64,000 nucleotides of DNA, taken from contig NZ_CP133597.1 of NCBI RefSeq assembly GCF_031200575.1, forward strand, positions 806,001 through 870,000, written 5' to 3'. Below the pieces are notes generated by a model that saw only the letters and a list, made by a program, of their open reading frames with translations, ran no database searches and was not told where the DNA came from. This DNA comes from Ferroplasma sp. (GTDB lineage: Archaea > Thermoplasmatota > Thermoplasmata > Thermoplasmatales > Thermoplasmataceae). Positions 18,396-27,161 of the stretch are shown here, piece by piece. Each line of letters opens with the position of its first letter. Position 1 is the stretch's first letter. A program made the translations under genes and the position numbers.

Positions 18396-20275
18396 CAATA
18401 TTATACTACTTCATATTTCTGCTTCCGCTCATTGCATTTCCAATGGAATACGTAATTGGCAGGTATAAAATAAAATATTCAGGTATTTTCAGCAGCCTTA
18501 TGATTCTAGGGTCGCTGGTACTGGTGATACTTGCCTATCTGTATCTTCTAAATCATAGTTATATATATTCTCATTATACATGGTTCTACAACATAAATGT
18601 TGGGATATATATCAGCCACCTTACTGTTATAATGGCCATGATGGTTGCCTTCATGTCACTTATGATCAACCTGTTTGCAATGTTTTACATGAAAAAAGAC
18701 CCGAGGAAAAATATCTATTTTTCTGAGACATCCCTGTTCATTGGGGCAATGCTGGGCCTTGTGGTTTCATCAAATCTGGTCTTATTTTTCCTATTCTGGG
18801 AAATAGTGGGCCTGTGTTCATACCTGCTTATAGGCTTCTGGTTTTTCAAGCCAAATGCGGCTGCAGCCGCAAAGAAGGCATTTATAGTAACACGTATAGG
18901 GGATTTATTATTTATAATAGGAATGGGCGTCCTGTACACAAAACTGATAAGTGTTATTCCATCAGGCATAAGTCCCCTGAGCATACCATACCTTATTGAC
19001 AATGCAAAAAGCATCTCAGTAGCCATTGGGCCCAATGTGCTTGCCCTTGCAACCATACTGTTCCTCGGAGGTGCAGTTGCGAAATCTGCGCAATTCCCAC
19101 TGCATGTATGGTTGCCAGATTCAATGGAGGGTCCCACCACAGTCTCGGCACTTATCCATGCAGCCACAATGGTTACAGCAGGTGTTTATCTGGTAGCGAG
19201 GCTGTTTCCGTTATTTTACTACGCATCCTCATACTCTCTTTATGCTGTGGTAATAATAGGCGCGTTTACCGCCTTCTATGCTGGAATCCTTGGAATTGTT
19301 GTAAACGATATAAAAAGGGTTCTGGCTTATTCCACGATTAGCCAGCTGGGTTACATGATGGCAGCCATAGGCCTTGGAGGTGTAATAGGTTATTCCGGTG
19401 TTGCATTTGGTATGTATCATTTGGTTGTCCATGCGGTATTCAAGGCGCTTCTATTCATGGCCGCAGCCGTAATATTAATGACACTCATGGAGCTTAGAAA
19501 TATAAAGGACATGGGAGGCCTTTTCAGAAGAATGCCGGCAACTGCCATACTGATGCTAATAGGCGCTCTTACTCTGGCCGCAATACCACCTACGGCGGGT
19601 TATTTCTCCAAGGGGCAGATAATATCAGGGGCATACGAATATTTCGTAAATTCAGGCAACATAATTCCCTGGCTTCTCCTGGTATTTGGAGAGATACTTA
19701 CTGCAACATACACATTCAGGATGTATTTTCTTGTATTCCTGGGGAAACCGAGATCTAAGCTGGCAGAAAAGGCACGCGACCCGAAACTCATATACCTATC
19801 ACCGCTTATAGTGCTGGCATTCCTTTCATTGACTCTTGGCATAATTCAGAAGCCATTCTATAAATTCATAGATGCCTCTGTATCTGTTTATACCCCGCCA
19901 CTGGCAATAGAAATTCTGCCTGTCTTATTCTCTCTTATTGGAATAGGAATAGCCTACGCTATCTACCGTTACAATATCAACGGGCATACCTCCATATCGA
20001 AAAACCCACTTTACAGGGTTATCAAGAATAAATTTTACTTTGACTGGCTTTACACAGAAATAATAGCTGAGCGCATAATACTTCCAATTTCATACATATT
20101 CGGCGCCGGAGAAAGGGAGATCGATAATGGTGTGGACGCCACTGGCAGGGATATCTCAGACCTTGGATCAGGTCTAAGGAAAATCGAAACCGGAAACATA
20201 CCGTTCTATGTGGCTTTTCTTATAATTGGTATGGTTGTCATATTTGCAATCATTGAATTAATTGGGGTGATCTAA
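18389..20275 (+). CDS. nuoL: Complex I antiporter-like subunit NuoL
   Basis: The 628-residue membrane protein has about 16 helices. Seen: LFFLFWEIVGLCSYLLIGFWF near 132 (key membrane Glu), AAKKAFIVTRIGD near 161, a KSAQFPLHVWLPDSMEGPTTVSALIHAATMVTAGVYL stretch beginning near 230 (key Lys and Pro), DIKRVLAYSTISQLGYM near 306 and the distal lateral-helix region in the C-terminal third. It forms the distal proton channel. The stop TAA is directly followed, in the same frame, by the nuoM reading frame; the last codons contain the nuoM ribosome-binding site. Confidence 0.97.
   Translation: MVTILYYFIFLLPLIAFPMEYVIGRYKIKYSGIFSSLMILGSLVLVILAYLYLLNHSYIYSHYTWFYNINVGIYISHLTVIMAMMVAFMSLMINLFAMFYMKKDPRKNIYFSETSLFIGAMLGLVVSSNLVLFFLFWEIVGLCSYLLIGFWFFKPNAAAAAKKAFIVTRIGDLLFIIGMGVLYTKLISVIPSGISPLSIPYLIDNAKSISVAIGPNVLALATILFLGGAVAKSAQFPLHVWLPDSMEGPTTVSALIHAATMVTAGVYLVARLFPLFYYASSYSLYAVVIIGAFTAFYAGILGIVVNDIKRVLAYSTISQLGYMMAAIGLGGVIGYSGVAFGMYHLVVHAVFKALLFMAAAVILMTLMELRNIKDMGGLFRRMPATAILMLIGALTLAAIPPTAGYFSKGQIISGAYEYFVNSGNIIPWLLLVFGEILTATYTFRMYFLVFLGKPRSKLAEKARDPKLIYLSPLIVLAFLSLTLGIIQKPFYKFIDASVSVYTPPLAIEILPVLFSLIGIGIAYAIYRYNINGHTSISKNPLYRVIKNKFYFDWLYTEIIAERIILPISYIFGAGEREIDNGVDATGRDISDLGSGLRKIETGNIPFYVAFLIIGMVVIFAIIELIGVI
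20266..20271 (+). promoter_or_regulatory. Ribosome-binding site placing the nuoM start at ACG
   Basis: GGTGAT lies in the last codons of nuoL. Four bases (CTAA) separate it from ACG at 20276-20278. In this window gatE, nuoI and the gene at 23194 have ATG at exactly this distance from GGTGAT, so the motif marks the ACG as the nuoM start. Confidence 0.65.
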
Positions 20276-21772
20276 ACGATTTTACTGTACTTCTTTATCC
20301 TATTTTTTATTCTTACAGCACTGAGCTTTTTCGCTGGAAATCAATCAAAAACAGTATCACTGGTCTCTCTTGCAATACTTACTGTGTTTTTTATTGCATA
20401 CTCAGCATTCGAATTCAGGAATTACACAGGCGGGGTAATAGCGTATTATAATACCCTGCTTGCGCAATTCCATGCCAGTGGAATTACAATAAACATAGAC
20501 TTTTCACTGGGATTGACAGGATTCACCGATCTTCTCGTGATAATTTCACTGTTTATTACAATGTTTGCAGTGTTAATGGGAAGTAAATCCCATGGAGCAT
20601 ATTTCTACGGATTATTCATGGCCGCAGGCTTCGGGCTGGCTGGATTATTTATGGTAAGAAATTTCCTGTTCTTCTATATTTTCTGGGAAGTTGTCCTTAT
20701 TCCAGTATTTTTCATAATAGGAAAGTACGGAACAGGAAACAGGGAGAGGAGTTCACTGAAGTTCTTCATATATACACATATAGGATCCTTATTCCTGCTC
20801 TTATCAATATTCACTCTCTCAACATATTACTTCCTAAATACAGGGATATTTACATTTCAGATAGGTGACCTAACCGCACTTTCATTCCTGGAAACGGTGC
20901 CAACTGCAGGTTTCTATTTCATTATATTCGGGTTCCTGCTTGCATTCCTTATAAAACTTCCATCATTCCCGCTGCATTCATGGCTTCCGGACGCATATAA
21001 TGATGCACCTTATTCCGGAACAATAATGCTCTCCGGGGGCCTTGTGGCTATGGGTGGCTACGGTCTGCTTGGCATATTATACCCAATTGCAGGGCTATTT
21101 CCAAGGGCACTTGCATATTTCATTATACTCCTGGGCTTGATCAGCATTATATACTTCTCATTTTCAGCCTTATTCCAGACCGATCTCAAAAGGATGGCTG
21201 CCTATGGTAGTGCAGCTGAAATGGCTTTCATTACAATTGCATTTGGTACTGCACTTTTATCCACAGGTTACGTCAGAACACTTGACCTTTCTGGTGGTAT
21301 GTATCAGATAATAGCACACACCTTTGTTGCAGCACTTATCTTTGCATCGCTTTCCATGCTTTACAGAAGAACACAGACATCAAAGATATATGACCTCGGA
21401 GGACTAAACAGGGAGCTTCCAGTGCTTTCCTCTTTCCTTCTTATTGGAATGCTGGCATCACTGGGATTACCCTCCCTGGCCGGATTCATAGGTGAATTCT
21501 CTGTAACAATATCTGCATTCCAGAGCATCGGATTATATACCCTGTTCATAGTACTCGGGCTCATAATTACCGCTGCTTTTTACATATGGGCTGCACAGAG
21601 GTTCCTGTTCGGATATTTCAACGAGCGCCTCGGAAGATTGAAGGACATAAATAAACAGGAATTCCTTATATTATTCTTCATTTTGGCCGGAACAATTTTT
21701 CTGGGAGTTTACCCAACATTGCTATTTAAGCTACTAACTGCATATGCATCGCATCTGGGGGGATTAATATGA
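20276..21772 (+). CDS. nuoM: Complex I antiporter-like subunit NuoM, apparent ACG start
   Basis: About 498 residues with NuoM/ND4 features: FLFFYIFWEVVLIPVFFIIGKYG near 128 (membrane Glu), IKLPSFPLHSWLPDAYNDAPYSGTIMLSGGL near 225 (Lys region), DLKRMAAYGSAAEMAF near 302 and GLPSLAGFIGEF near 396. The frame is open immediately after the nuoL stop. No ATG, GTG or TTG occurs until a GTG at 20384, which would remove the first transmembrane helix (ILLYFFILFFILTALSFFAG). The ribosome-binding site GGTGAT points to ACG at 20276. This could be a true non-AUG start, or a T-to-C change or base-call error in an ATG. Confidence 0.85.
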   Translation, partial: TILLYFFILFFILTALSFFAGNQSKTVSLVSLAILTVFFIAYSAFEFRNYTGGVIAYYNTLLAQFHASGITINIDFSLGLTGFTDLLVIISLFITMFAVLMGSKSHGAYFYGLFMAAGFGLAGLFMVRNFLFFYIFWEVVLIPVFFIIGKYGTGNRERSSLKFFIYTHIGSLFLLLSIFTLSTYYFLNTGIFTFQIGDLTALSFLETVPTAGFYFIIFGFLLAFLIKLPSFPLHSWLPDAYNDAPYSGTIMLSGGLVAMGGYGLLGILYPIAGLFPRALAYFIILLGLISIIYFSFSALFQTDLKRMAAYGSAAEMAFITIAFGTALLSTGYVRTLDLSGGMYQIIAHTFVAALIFASLSMLYRRTQTSKIYDLGGLNRELPVLSSFLLIGMLASLGLPSLAGFIGEFSVTISAFQSIGLYTLFIVLGLIITAAFYIWAAQRFLFGYFNERLGRLKDINKQEFLILFFILAGTIFLGVYPTLLFKLLTAYASHLGGLI

Positions 21773-23184
21773 TTTATGAATACCTTTACGCACTGATATT
21801 ATTGGGTCTGGCAGGATTTATAACACTGGCAGCAGGAATTAAAACAGACAGTAAGAGAATACTGGGGGGATTTACCTTTGTCGTTCTGATAGCAGCATTT
21901 TTCATTCTGCTTTTCCAGGAAAAAAATTACAGCATACTGTCGCTTAACATTTCGTCCTTTGATACCTACTGGGCACTGATATTCCTTATTTCCATAATGG
22001 TGGTTATAATACCGTCAATGAACGATATAAAGAAAAGATTTGATGTCTACTATGCACTACTATTATTTATAGCACTTTCCATGGTTATTGCAGCATTTAC
22101 ATATAACCTAATTGTACTGTTTGTATCCTTCGAGGGTGTCAGTATAGGGACATATGTACTTACGGCATACAATAAGACAAAGCGTAACCTGGAGGCATCC
22201 CTGAAATATTTCATGATCAGCACTATAGGAACTTCATTCAATATAATGGGTATAGCATTCTTCTATCTATCTACCCGAACCTTCAATTTAAACGTTGCCG
22301 CAGCTGATATCGGTTTAGGCTTTAACAGATCCCTTCTGCTTGCACTGGCATTCATAACCATAGGATTCGGGTTCAAGATAGCAATATTCCCAATGCAGCA
22401 GTGGGCAATAGACACGTATGACGGTGCCCCAAATTCTGTATCGGCATTCCTGTCAACAGGTGGAAAGCTTGTAGCATATATGATACTGTTAAAATTCCTG
22501 TTTCTTGGATTTATACCGGACTATAACTACGTTTTCTTCTTCTTTGCAATACTTGCAATACTAACAATGACATATGGAAACCTTGCGGCATTGATGGAGA
22601 ACAACCTGAAAAGGATACTCGGTTATTCAAGCATTGCCCAGGCGGGCTATATGATACTGGTTTTTGCACTGATCGGATACTCATACTATCCTGCAGTCCT
22701 TGTATCCAGAGAAGTTTTCGTCAGATTTGCCATAGCATCGGCAATGTTTTATGCCATAGCATATATTTTCATGAAGGCAGGCCCATTCATAGCCATGAGC
22801 CTGGTAAAAAGTGATAAGGTCATGATAGATGATATAGTGGGGCTGAGCAAAAAATCCAGATGGACTGCCCTGTTCCTGGCTGTAATGCTTCTATCACTGG
22901 CAGGCGTTCCGCTTACAGGTGGATTCATAGCAAAGTATTTTCTGTTCTTTTCACTGATTATAGGGAATCTTTGGTGGCTTGCCGTTATAGCAATTATCAA
23001 CAGCGCCATTTCCATTTTCTATTATTTCAGGATTATCATATATTCGTACAGAAAGGAAGGTGAAAATGATTTCAACATGGCACCGGGAATAAAATACAGT
23101 GTAATTATAATGGGATTAATCACACTTGCTCTTGGAGTATCATTTGCACTGTACACATACCTGGCCGGGATAGCAATCATATAG
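21769..23184 (+). CDS. nuoN: Complex I antiporter-like subunit NuoN
   Basis: The 471-residue membrane subunit has about 14 helices. It has the first-channel Glu region LIVLFVSFEGVSIGTYVLTAYNKTKRNLEASLKYF near 115-150, KIAIFPMQQWAIDTYDGAPNSVSAFLSTGGKLVAY near 205 and NLKRILGYSSIAQAGYMI near 283, all typical of NuoN. It forms the proximal proton channel next to NuoK. Its ATG overlaps the nuoM stop (ATGA). Its TAG stop is part of the GGTGAT motif that leads into the next small gene, so that gene is in the operon. Confidence 0.96.
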   Translation: MIYEYLYALILLGLAGFITLAAGIKTDSKRILGGFTFVVLIAAFFILLFQEKNYSILSLNISSFDTYWALIFLISIMVVIIPSMNDIKKRFDVYYALLLFIALSMVIAAFTYNLIVLFVSFEGVSIGTYVLTAYNKTKRNLEASLKYFMISTIGTSFNIMGIAFFYLSTRTFNLNVAAADIGLGFNRSLLLALAFITIGFGFKIAIFPMQQWAIDTYDGAPNSVSAFLSTGGKLVAYMILLKFLFLGFIPDYNYVFFFFAILAILTMTYGNLAALMENNLKRILGYSSIAQAGYMILVFALIGYSYYPAVLVSREVFVRFAIASAMFYAIAYIFMKAGPFIAMSLVKSDKVMIDDIVGLSKKSRWTALFLAVMLLSLAGVPLTGGFIAKYFLFFSLIIGNLWWLAVIAIINSAISIFYYFRIIIYSYRKEGENDFNMAPGIKYSVIIMGLITLALGVSFALYTYLAGIAII

Positions 23185-23193
23185 GTGATATAA

Positions 23194-23532
23194 ATGAATA
23201 CTGAGGATGTAATAGAAATATTTAAAATGGCCATTGTCAACGGGGATGTTAATAATGCGTATAATATTGTAGAAAGAAATATGAGAAAATATGAAAAGAA
23301 GGGGAATGCGGAGAAGAAAGAATTCATGGAATACCTCATCAGGGGCCTGAAGGGAGAAATATCCTATGATGATATTTACCATGCTCTATCGCAGGATAAA
23401 TACAATATATTTCCATATATCAGGGATTATAAGGGATATATTCTCGCCCTTGTTGACACCATGAGGTATTCGATAAACCGTTACAATATAAAATATCCTG
23501 ATTTTGATGCCAAGAGGTGCGATGACCTATGA
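23194..23532 (+). CDS. Uncharacterised soluble protein in the nuo operon
   Basis: This 112-residue protein has no hydrophobic segment and is predicted to be mostly helical (EDVIEIFKMAIVNGDVNNAYNIVERNMRKYEKKG, a helix-turn-helix-hairpin pattern). It starts four bases after GGTGAT, which overlaps the nuoN stop, and its own stop overlaps the next ATG, so it is translated from the nuo transcript. No cofactor motif is visible. It could be an assembly factor or accessory subunit; this rests only on position. Confidence 0.8.
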   Translation: MNTEDVIEIFKMAIVNGDVNNAYNIVERNMRKYEKKGNAEKKEFMEYLIRGLKGEISYDDIYHALSQDKYNIFPYIRDYKGYILALVDTMRYSINRYNIKYPDFDAKRCDDL

Positions 23533-23774
23533 ATTATCTTGACTGCTTCAAGGATATATCCGATGCGCAGGAGGCTGCGGAGGCCATACACTGTGTTCAG
23601 AAATGCGGTGAAACTGTACTGTATGATAAGGATGAGAAAAGGTTAATACTTTGGAGGGAAATATACGATAAAAGCCCGGAAGAGCATATGATAAAAATCA
23701 GTAAGTTGCTGGAAATAAACTCACAGGAAAGCTATGAGGCCGCAGATAAATTATACAATTTAACAATGTATTAA
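23529..23774 (+). CDS. Uncharacterised small protein, last gene of the nuo operon
   Basis: The 81-residue soluble protein contains three Cys (NYLDCFKD, IHCVQKCGETV). Two of them form C-x3-C near residues 25-29, which could bind metal or form a disulphide. The ATG overlaps the previous stop (ATGA). The gene ends stop-to-stop with the converging gene on the other strand. I recognise no family. Confidence 0.75.
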   Translation: MNYLDCFKDISDAQEAAEAIHCVQKCGETVLYDKDEKRLILWREIYDKSPEEHMIKISKLLEINSQESYEAADKLYNLTMY

Positions 23775-24106
23775 CTGTATACCAGTTCAGTTTTATATCC
23801 CATTTCTTTATATTTTTCCAGAATTTTCTGTATTTCTGAATCATCAGAACCTTTTTCATTGAAATTCAGTGATGCTACCTTCTTGTCCTTATTTATGATT
23901 ACGAATCCTATTGTCTTGTCTTCTGGCATGATTTCATCTGTTCTTGCATATTCCTCTATGTATTCCTCAAGGCTTTCATCTGGCAGGGGGGATGTGAGTA
24001 CCTCAAGCAGGTCTTTAAATGAATCCTTAAACCTTGAAGCAAGTACGCATATTGTTGAGGGATGTGTTTCACTCATTTTTAAATTGTACATAACACATGT
24101 TACCAT
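23771..24106 (-). CDS. Small uncharacterised soluble protein
   Basis: The 111-residue acidic protein has an alpha/beta look (TIGFVIINKDKKVASLNFNEKG, a likely beta hairpin, then a C-terminal helix EIQKILEKYKEMGYKTELVYS). A TATA-like TTATATTT box at about 24131-24140 lies some 26 bp before the ATG at 24106, fitting a leaderless transcript. An internal ATG at 24076 (MSETHPS) is an alternative start. It converges with the end of the nuo operon, their stops overlapping by four bases. No family recognised. Confidence 0.65.
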   Translation of the reverse strand: MVTCVMYNLKMSETHPSTICVLASRFKDSFKDLLEVLTSPLPDESLEEYIEEYARTDEIMPEDKTIGFVIINKDKKVASLNFNEKGSDDSEIQKILEKYKEMGYKTELVYS

Positions 24107-24320
24107 TATTATCTATGGCTTATTACGTTATTTTATATTTGAATTTTGTTTTGTAAATTGAAATTTTACACGGGAAATATTTGAAAATTGTTATTATTCC
24201 AGCTGTTATGCTACCTTAATGATAATAAATAATTGAATCTTATTAGCATATTTCCCCCGATCATATTTTAATGAATTTTCATATCCAAATAGTTATACGG
24301 TCTATATTTTAACTGCAAGA

Positions 24321-24330
24321 TTTAAATATA
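24321..24330 (+). promoter_or_regulatory. TATA box of the zinc-ribbon gene
   Basis: TTTAAATATA is centred about 25 bp before the ATG at 24350, which matches a leaderless archaeal promoter. The 240-bp spacer upstream is AT-rich and holds no gene. Confidence 0.5.
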
Positions 24331-24349
24331 AAGGTTAAATGTAAAGGCT

Positions 24350-24583
24350 ATGAAATGCTCAACACCTGATTGTCCTGGGGAGATGGAACCTGCCGGTAAT
24401 ATGAATTTTAGGGTTGGCGGATATACTGGAATTGGAGGAATGTTTCTCGGCGGCTGGAATGACCTTGCTGAAACAACACAAACCTTCACGCTTTATAAGT
24501 GCAATACCTGCGGAAAGGTAGAACTTTATGAACCGCAGCCAGTACAGGACAATAATGGAGAGAAAAAACACCATTTCCTGTAA
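24350..24583 (+). CDS. Small zinc-ribbon protein
   Basis: This 77-residue protein has two Cys pairs: C-x4-C at the start (KCSTPDCPGE) and C-x2-C later (YKCNTCGKVELYEP, near 48), the layout of a zinc ribbon. Between them lies a glycine-rich loop (RVGGYTGIGGMFLGGWND). The role is unknown; nucleic-acid or protein contact is usual for such ribbons. It is a single gene with its own TATA box. Confidence 0.8.
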   Translation: MKCSTPDCPGEMEPAGNMNFRVGGYTGIGGMFLGGWNDLAETTQTFTLYKCNTCGKVELYEPQPVQDNNGEKKHHFL

Positions 24584-24610
24584 AGTTAAAGATAAAATTT
24601 AAATAATTTT

Positions 24611-24847
24611 TCAATGTTTAAAATAATTTTTTTTCTCTGTGTTTTCCTTCTTTTCCCTTACACTCACTGATGATCTTTTAATTCCGAATGGGTCAATAAT
24701 GGTTTTTGCCTCCGATATTGAATTTTCCGGTGCCCCGGTTATTTTCTGTTTCCCGGTTTCTATTGTGGCGGGCTTTACATTCTTCAGTTTAACATTGCTC
24801 CTGATCGGTTTTATTGAGTTCCTGTTCCCGTTATTATCCTCGCTCAT
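24611..24847 (-). CDS. Small charged, probably disordered protein
   Basis: The 78-residue product is rich in Lys, Asn, Ser and Glu and has low hydrophobicity, suggesting an unstructured protein. The case for a real gene is its ribosome-binding site: GGTGAT lies exactly four bases before the ATG at 24847, the same spacing used by gatE and nuoI. It follows the methyltransferase gene by 14 bases on the same strand, so the two are probably co-transcribed. No function can be proposed. Confidence 0.6.
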   Translation of the reverse strand: MSEDNNGNRNSIKPIRSNVKLKNVKPATIETGKQKITGAPENSISEAKTIIDPFGIKRSSVSVREKKENTEKKNYFKH

Positions 24848-24861
24848 CTCTATCACCTCTT

Positions 24862-25392
24862 TTATTCAAATGAGTATATATCAAAATAATTATACTCAAA
24901 ATCCATATGTATGCCAGGCTTAAAGCCCGCATCAGTAAAAATTTGATTTAATCTATCATGTGTTATCCTGATATCCATAGGGGGGCCCATCTTGCCTTTC
25001 TTATTGAATTCTATCAAATATACATACACGGGTTTTTTTGAATTTTCCTTTATAAATTTTAGGATATCATCATGGCAGTCTATGTCATGGAAAACAGTTG
25101 AGAAAAATATTTTATTGAAGCCCTTGATGTCAAGGTTGCACATATCCTCATTGATGATTCTATAATTATTCCTTCCATCCATATTATTTTCAATATACTT
25201 TATAACATCTGGATTCTGCTCAACAACATATACCATACCTTTATTGACCTTATCTGCAAATATTTTGCTGTAAAATCCATCCCCGGCACCCATATCTACG
25301 ATAACATCTTCCGGGTCCAGCTTCATCTCCTTAATTATCTTTGTATATGGAATATATTTTTCTCTGAATTCATGTATTCTCTCATATCTCAT
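24862..25392 (-). CDS. Class I SAM-dependent methyltransferase
   Basis: The 176-residue protein has motif I VDMGAGDGFYSKIFAD near residue 33, an acidic motif II end (VYVVEQNPDVIKYI), motif III-like IINEDMCNLD and motif IV-like FFSTVFHDID. This is the seven-stranded Rossmann methyltransferase fold, of the UbiE-like small type. The substrate is unknown. The start MRYERIHEFREKYI is typical of a helical N-terminal extension over the SAM site. It is upstream of, and probably co-transcribed with, a small charged protein gene. Confidence 0.85.
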   Translation of the reverse strand: MRYERIHEFREKYIPYTKIIKEMKLDPEDVIVDMGAGDGFYSKIFADKVNKGMVYVVEQNPDVIKYIENNMDGRNNYRIINEDMCNLDIKGFNKIFFSTVFHDIDCHDDILKFIKENSKKPVYVYLIEFNKKGKMGPPMDIRITHDRLNQIFTDAGFKPGIHMDFEYNYFDIYSFE

Positions 25393-25464
25393 ATATTTAG
25401 AAATCAGGATTCTGTATTTTAATATTTCCCGTTTGTTGAAGACATCGCTGGATTTTAGATGCCG

Positions 25465-26094
25465 CTACCTGTCGATCATCTTGGCAGAAATAATTTTAAA
25501 TGCATCTGTAAGGTCTTTTTCATCCAGTATTATTATTGTATCACGGTAAAAAGAAATTATATGTATAATATTAATTCCTGCCCTGTATAACAGGGATGTT
25601 ATGAAGTTAACATAGCCCTTTGTAATTTCTATTTCATCAGGGCTAATTATGGTTAACTGCCCCAAATCCTTTCTGTACTCTATTATCTGATCATCCGAGA
25701 AGAAATTAGAGAAACCTGATACTGTCTGATTGTCTCCTATAATGGAAAAACAGTTTATTGTTTCTACCAGATTTACCAAATTCAATTTTTTCAGGTTTCC
25801 TATAATCCCGGTAATTATTTTCAGGGTATTATAGTTCTTTTTTATGACTATAATAGAAATATTTGAGGACATTTCCAGATTTGACCTATCCAGGATTTCT
25901 GATGTATACGATGGCAAATCGTTATTTCTATACCTTTTTAGGGCAGCCACAGCGGCATCAAAATCATCTACTGGCGTTTTATCGACAATCTCCCTTGCAA
26001 GTGCTGAAATATTAATCAGCCCCCTTGCCATATAATCTTTGATCTCCGGGTTTTCATTCATGTAAGATCTGACAATCTCCGCCGTATTAACCAT
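25465..26094 (-). CDS. ACT-domain-like regulatory protein
   Basis: About 209 residues. The N-terminal 70 residues are helical (VRSYMNENPEIKDYMARGLINISALAREI), like an archaeal winged or helical DNA-binding segment. The rest shows two repeats with beta-alpha-beta patterns of ACT domains (SIIVIKKNYNTLKIITGIIG near 87, then ISPDEIEITKGYVNFITSLLYRAGINIIHIISFYRDTIIILDEKDLTDAFKII near the end). ACT pairs usually sense amino acids. The start is the ATG at 26094 (MVNTAEIV); a TTG at 26109 is less likely. The ligand is unknown and the assignment is by pattern only. Confidence 0.6.
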   Translation of the reverse strand: MVNTAEIVRSYMNENPEIKDYMARGLINISALAREIVDKTPVDDFDAAVAALKRYRNNDLPSYTSEILDRSNLEMSSNISIIVIKKNYNTLKIITGIIGNLKKLNLVNLVETINCFSIIGDNQTVSGFSNFFSDDQIIEYRKDLGQLTIISPDEIEITKGYVNFITSLLYRAGINIIHIISFYRDTIIILDEKDLTDAFKIISAKMIDR

Positions 26095-26141
26095 TTTATG
26101 GTGTATCAATAGATTGTTAAAATAATTTATTAATCTATATA

Positions 26142-27161
26142 ATGAAAAGGATATTAACCACCTTGAAATGGGGTTATATGTTTGATTATATACCCACAGT
26201 GCTTAGATCACAGGAAATCATAGACAAATCATTTCATAAGGCATCAAACATTGTGGAACCATACTTCCCAAAGAAGGAAACAAAAATTAGAAAGGAAATT
26301 ACTGATAGGATATCCACTATCGAAAGCATCTCAACAGGCCATCTTGATAAAATAATAAGAAAATTTCCCACCATAGAAACATTGCATCCATTTTATTTTG
26401 ATTTGATAGACCTAATGTTCGATGTGGATAAATACAAGCTGAGCCTTGGCAACGTACAGTGGACCACTGACAAGATAAAGGACTTCAGCACAATTTACAT
26501 CAAAAAATTGAAGGGTGCAAAAACCATCAATGATATGAACAGCATCATGAAAACATATTATGGACGATTTTCCTCTCTAATAAAAAATATCAACCCCGAT
26601 CTATTATACCTGGGCGAGTGCAGGAATTACCTTAGAAGGCTCCCGGGAATCATTACAGACATACCCACATTCATAATAGCCGGAATTCCAAACTCAGGAA
26701 AGAGCTCCTTGATACAGAAAATGACTGGAACCTCACCAGAAATTGCAAGCTATCCATTTACCACCAAGGACATCCTTATAGGTTATAAAAATATTGGAAA
26801 CTGGCGTGTACAGTTTATAGATACACCGGGAATTCTGGATAGGCCAATGGATAAAAGAAATGATATAGAAAAAAAGGCTATAATCGCCCTTTCCAAAATT
26901 GAAGGAACAATATTATTTCTATTCGATTACTCAAACACTTCTAAATACACTGAAGAAGAACAGAACAATCTTTACAGTGAAATATCTGAAACATTTCCCA
27001 ACAGGATTATCAGAATACAGACCAAAATAGATATAAGTGAAAGGCGCGAGGATATCTGTATCTCCTCGGTAACAGCCCCGGGATTGAAAGAGCTGGATAA
27101 TGTAATCATAGCAGAGGTGGAAAATTTTTATGCAACAAGAAATAAGGAAGCAGGTTATTAA
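26142..27161 (+). CDS. NOG1/Obg-family GTPase
   Basis: The 339-residue protein has a helical N-terminal domain (1-160) as in NOG1, then a G domain: G1 [10 protein letters not shown] near 188, a switch region YPFTTKD with the conserved Thr, G3 DTPGILDRP near 227, and G4-like TKID near 294. In archaea and eukaryotes NOG1 acts in large-ribosomal-subunit assembly. The C-terminus is short compared with eukaryotic NOG1. The gene overlaps gltX by 32 bases in another frame, so the two are translated from one message. Confidence 0.9.
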   Translation: MKRILTTLKWGYMFDYIPTVLRSQEIIDKSFHKASNIVEPYFPKKETKIRKEITDRISTIESISTGHLDKIIRKFPTIETLHPFYFDLIDLMFDVDKYKLSLGNVQWTTDKIKDFSTIYIKKLKGAKTINDMNSIMKTYYGRFSSLIKNINPDLLYLGECRNYLRRLPGIITDIPTFIIAGIPNSGKSSLIQKMTGTSPEIASYPFTTKDILIGYKNIGNWRVQFIDTPGILDRPMDKRNDIEKKAIIALSKIEGTILFLFDYSNTSKYTEEEQNNLYSEISETFPNRIIRIQTKIDISERREDICISSVTAPGLKELDNVIIAEVENFYATRNKEAGY

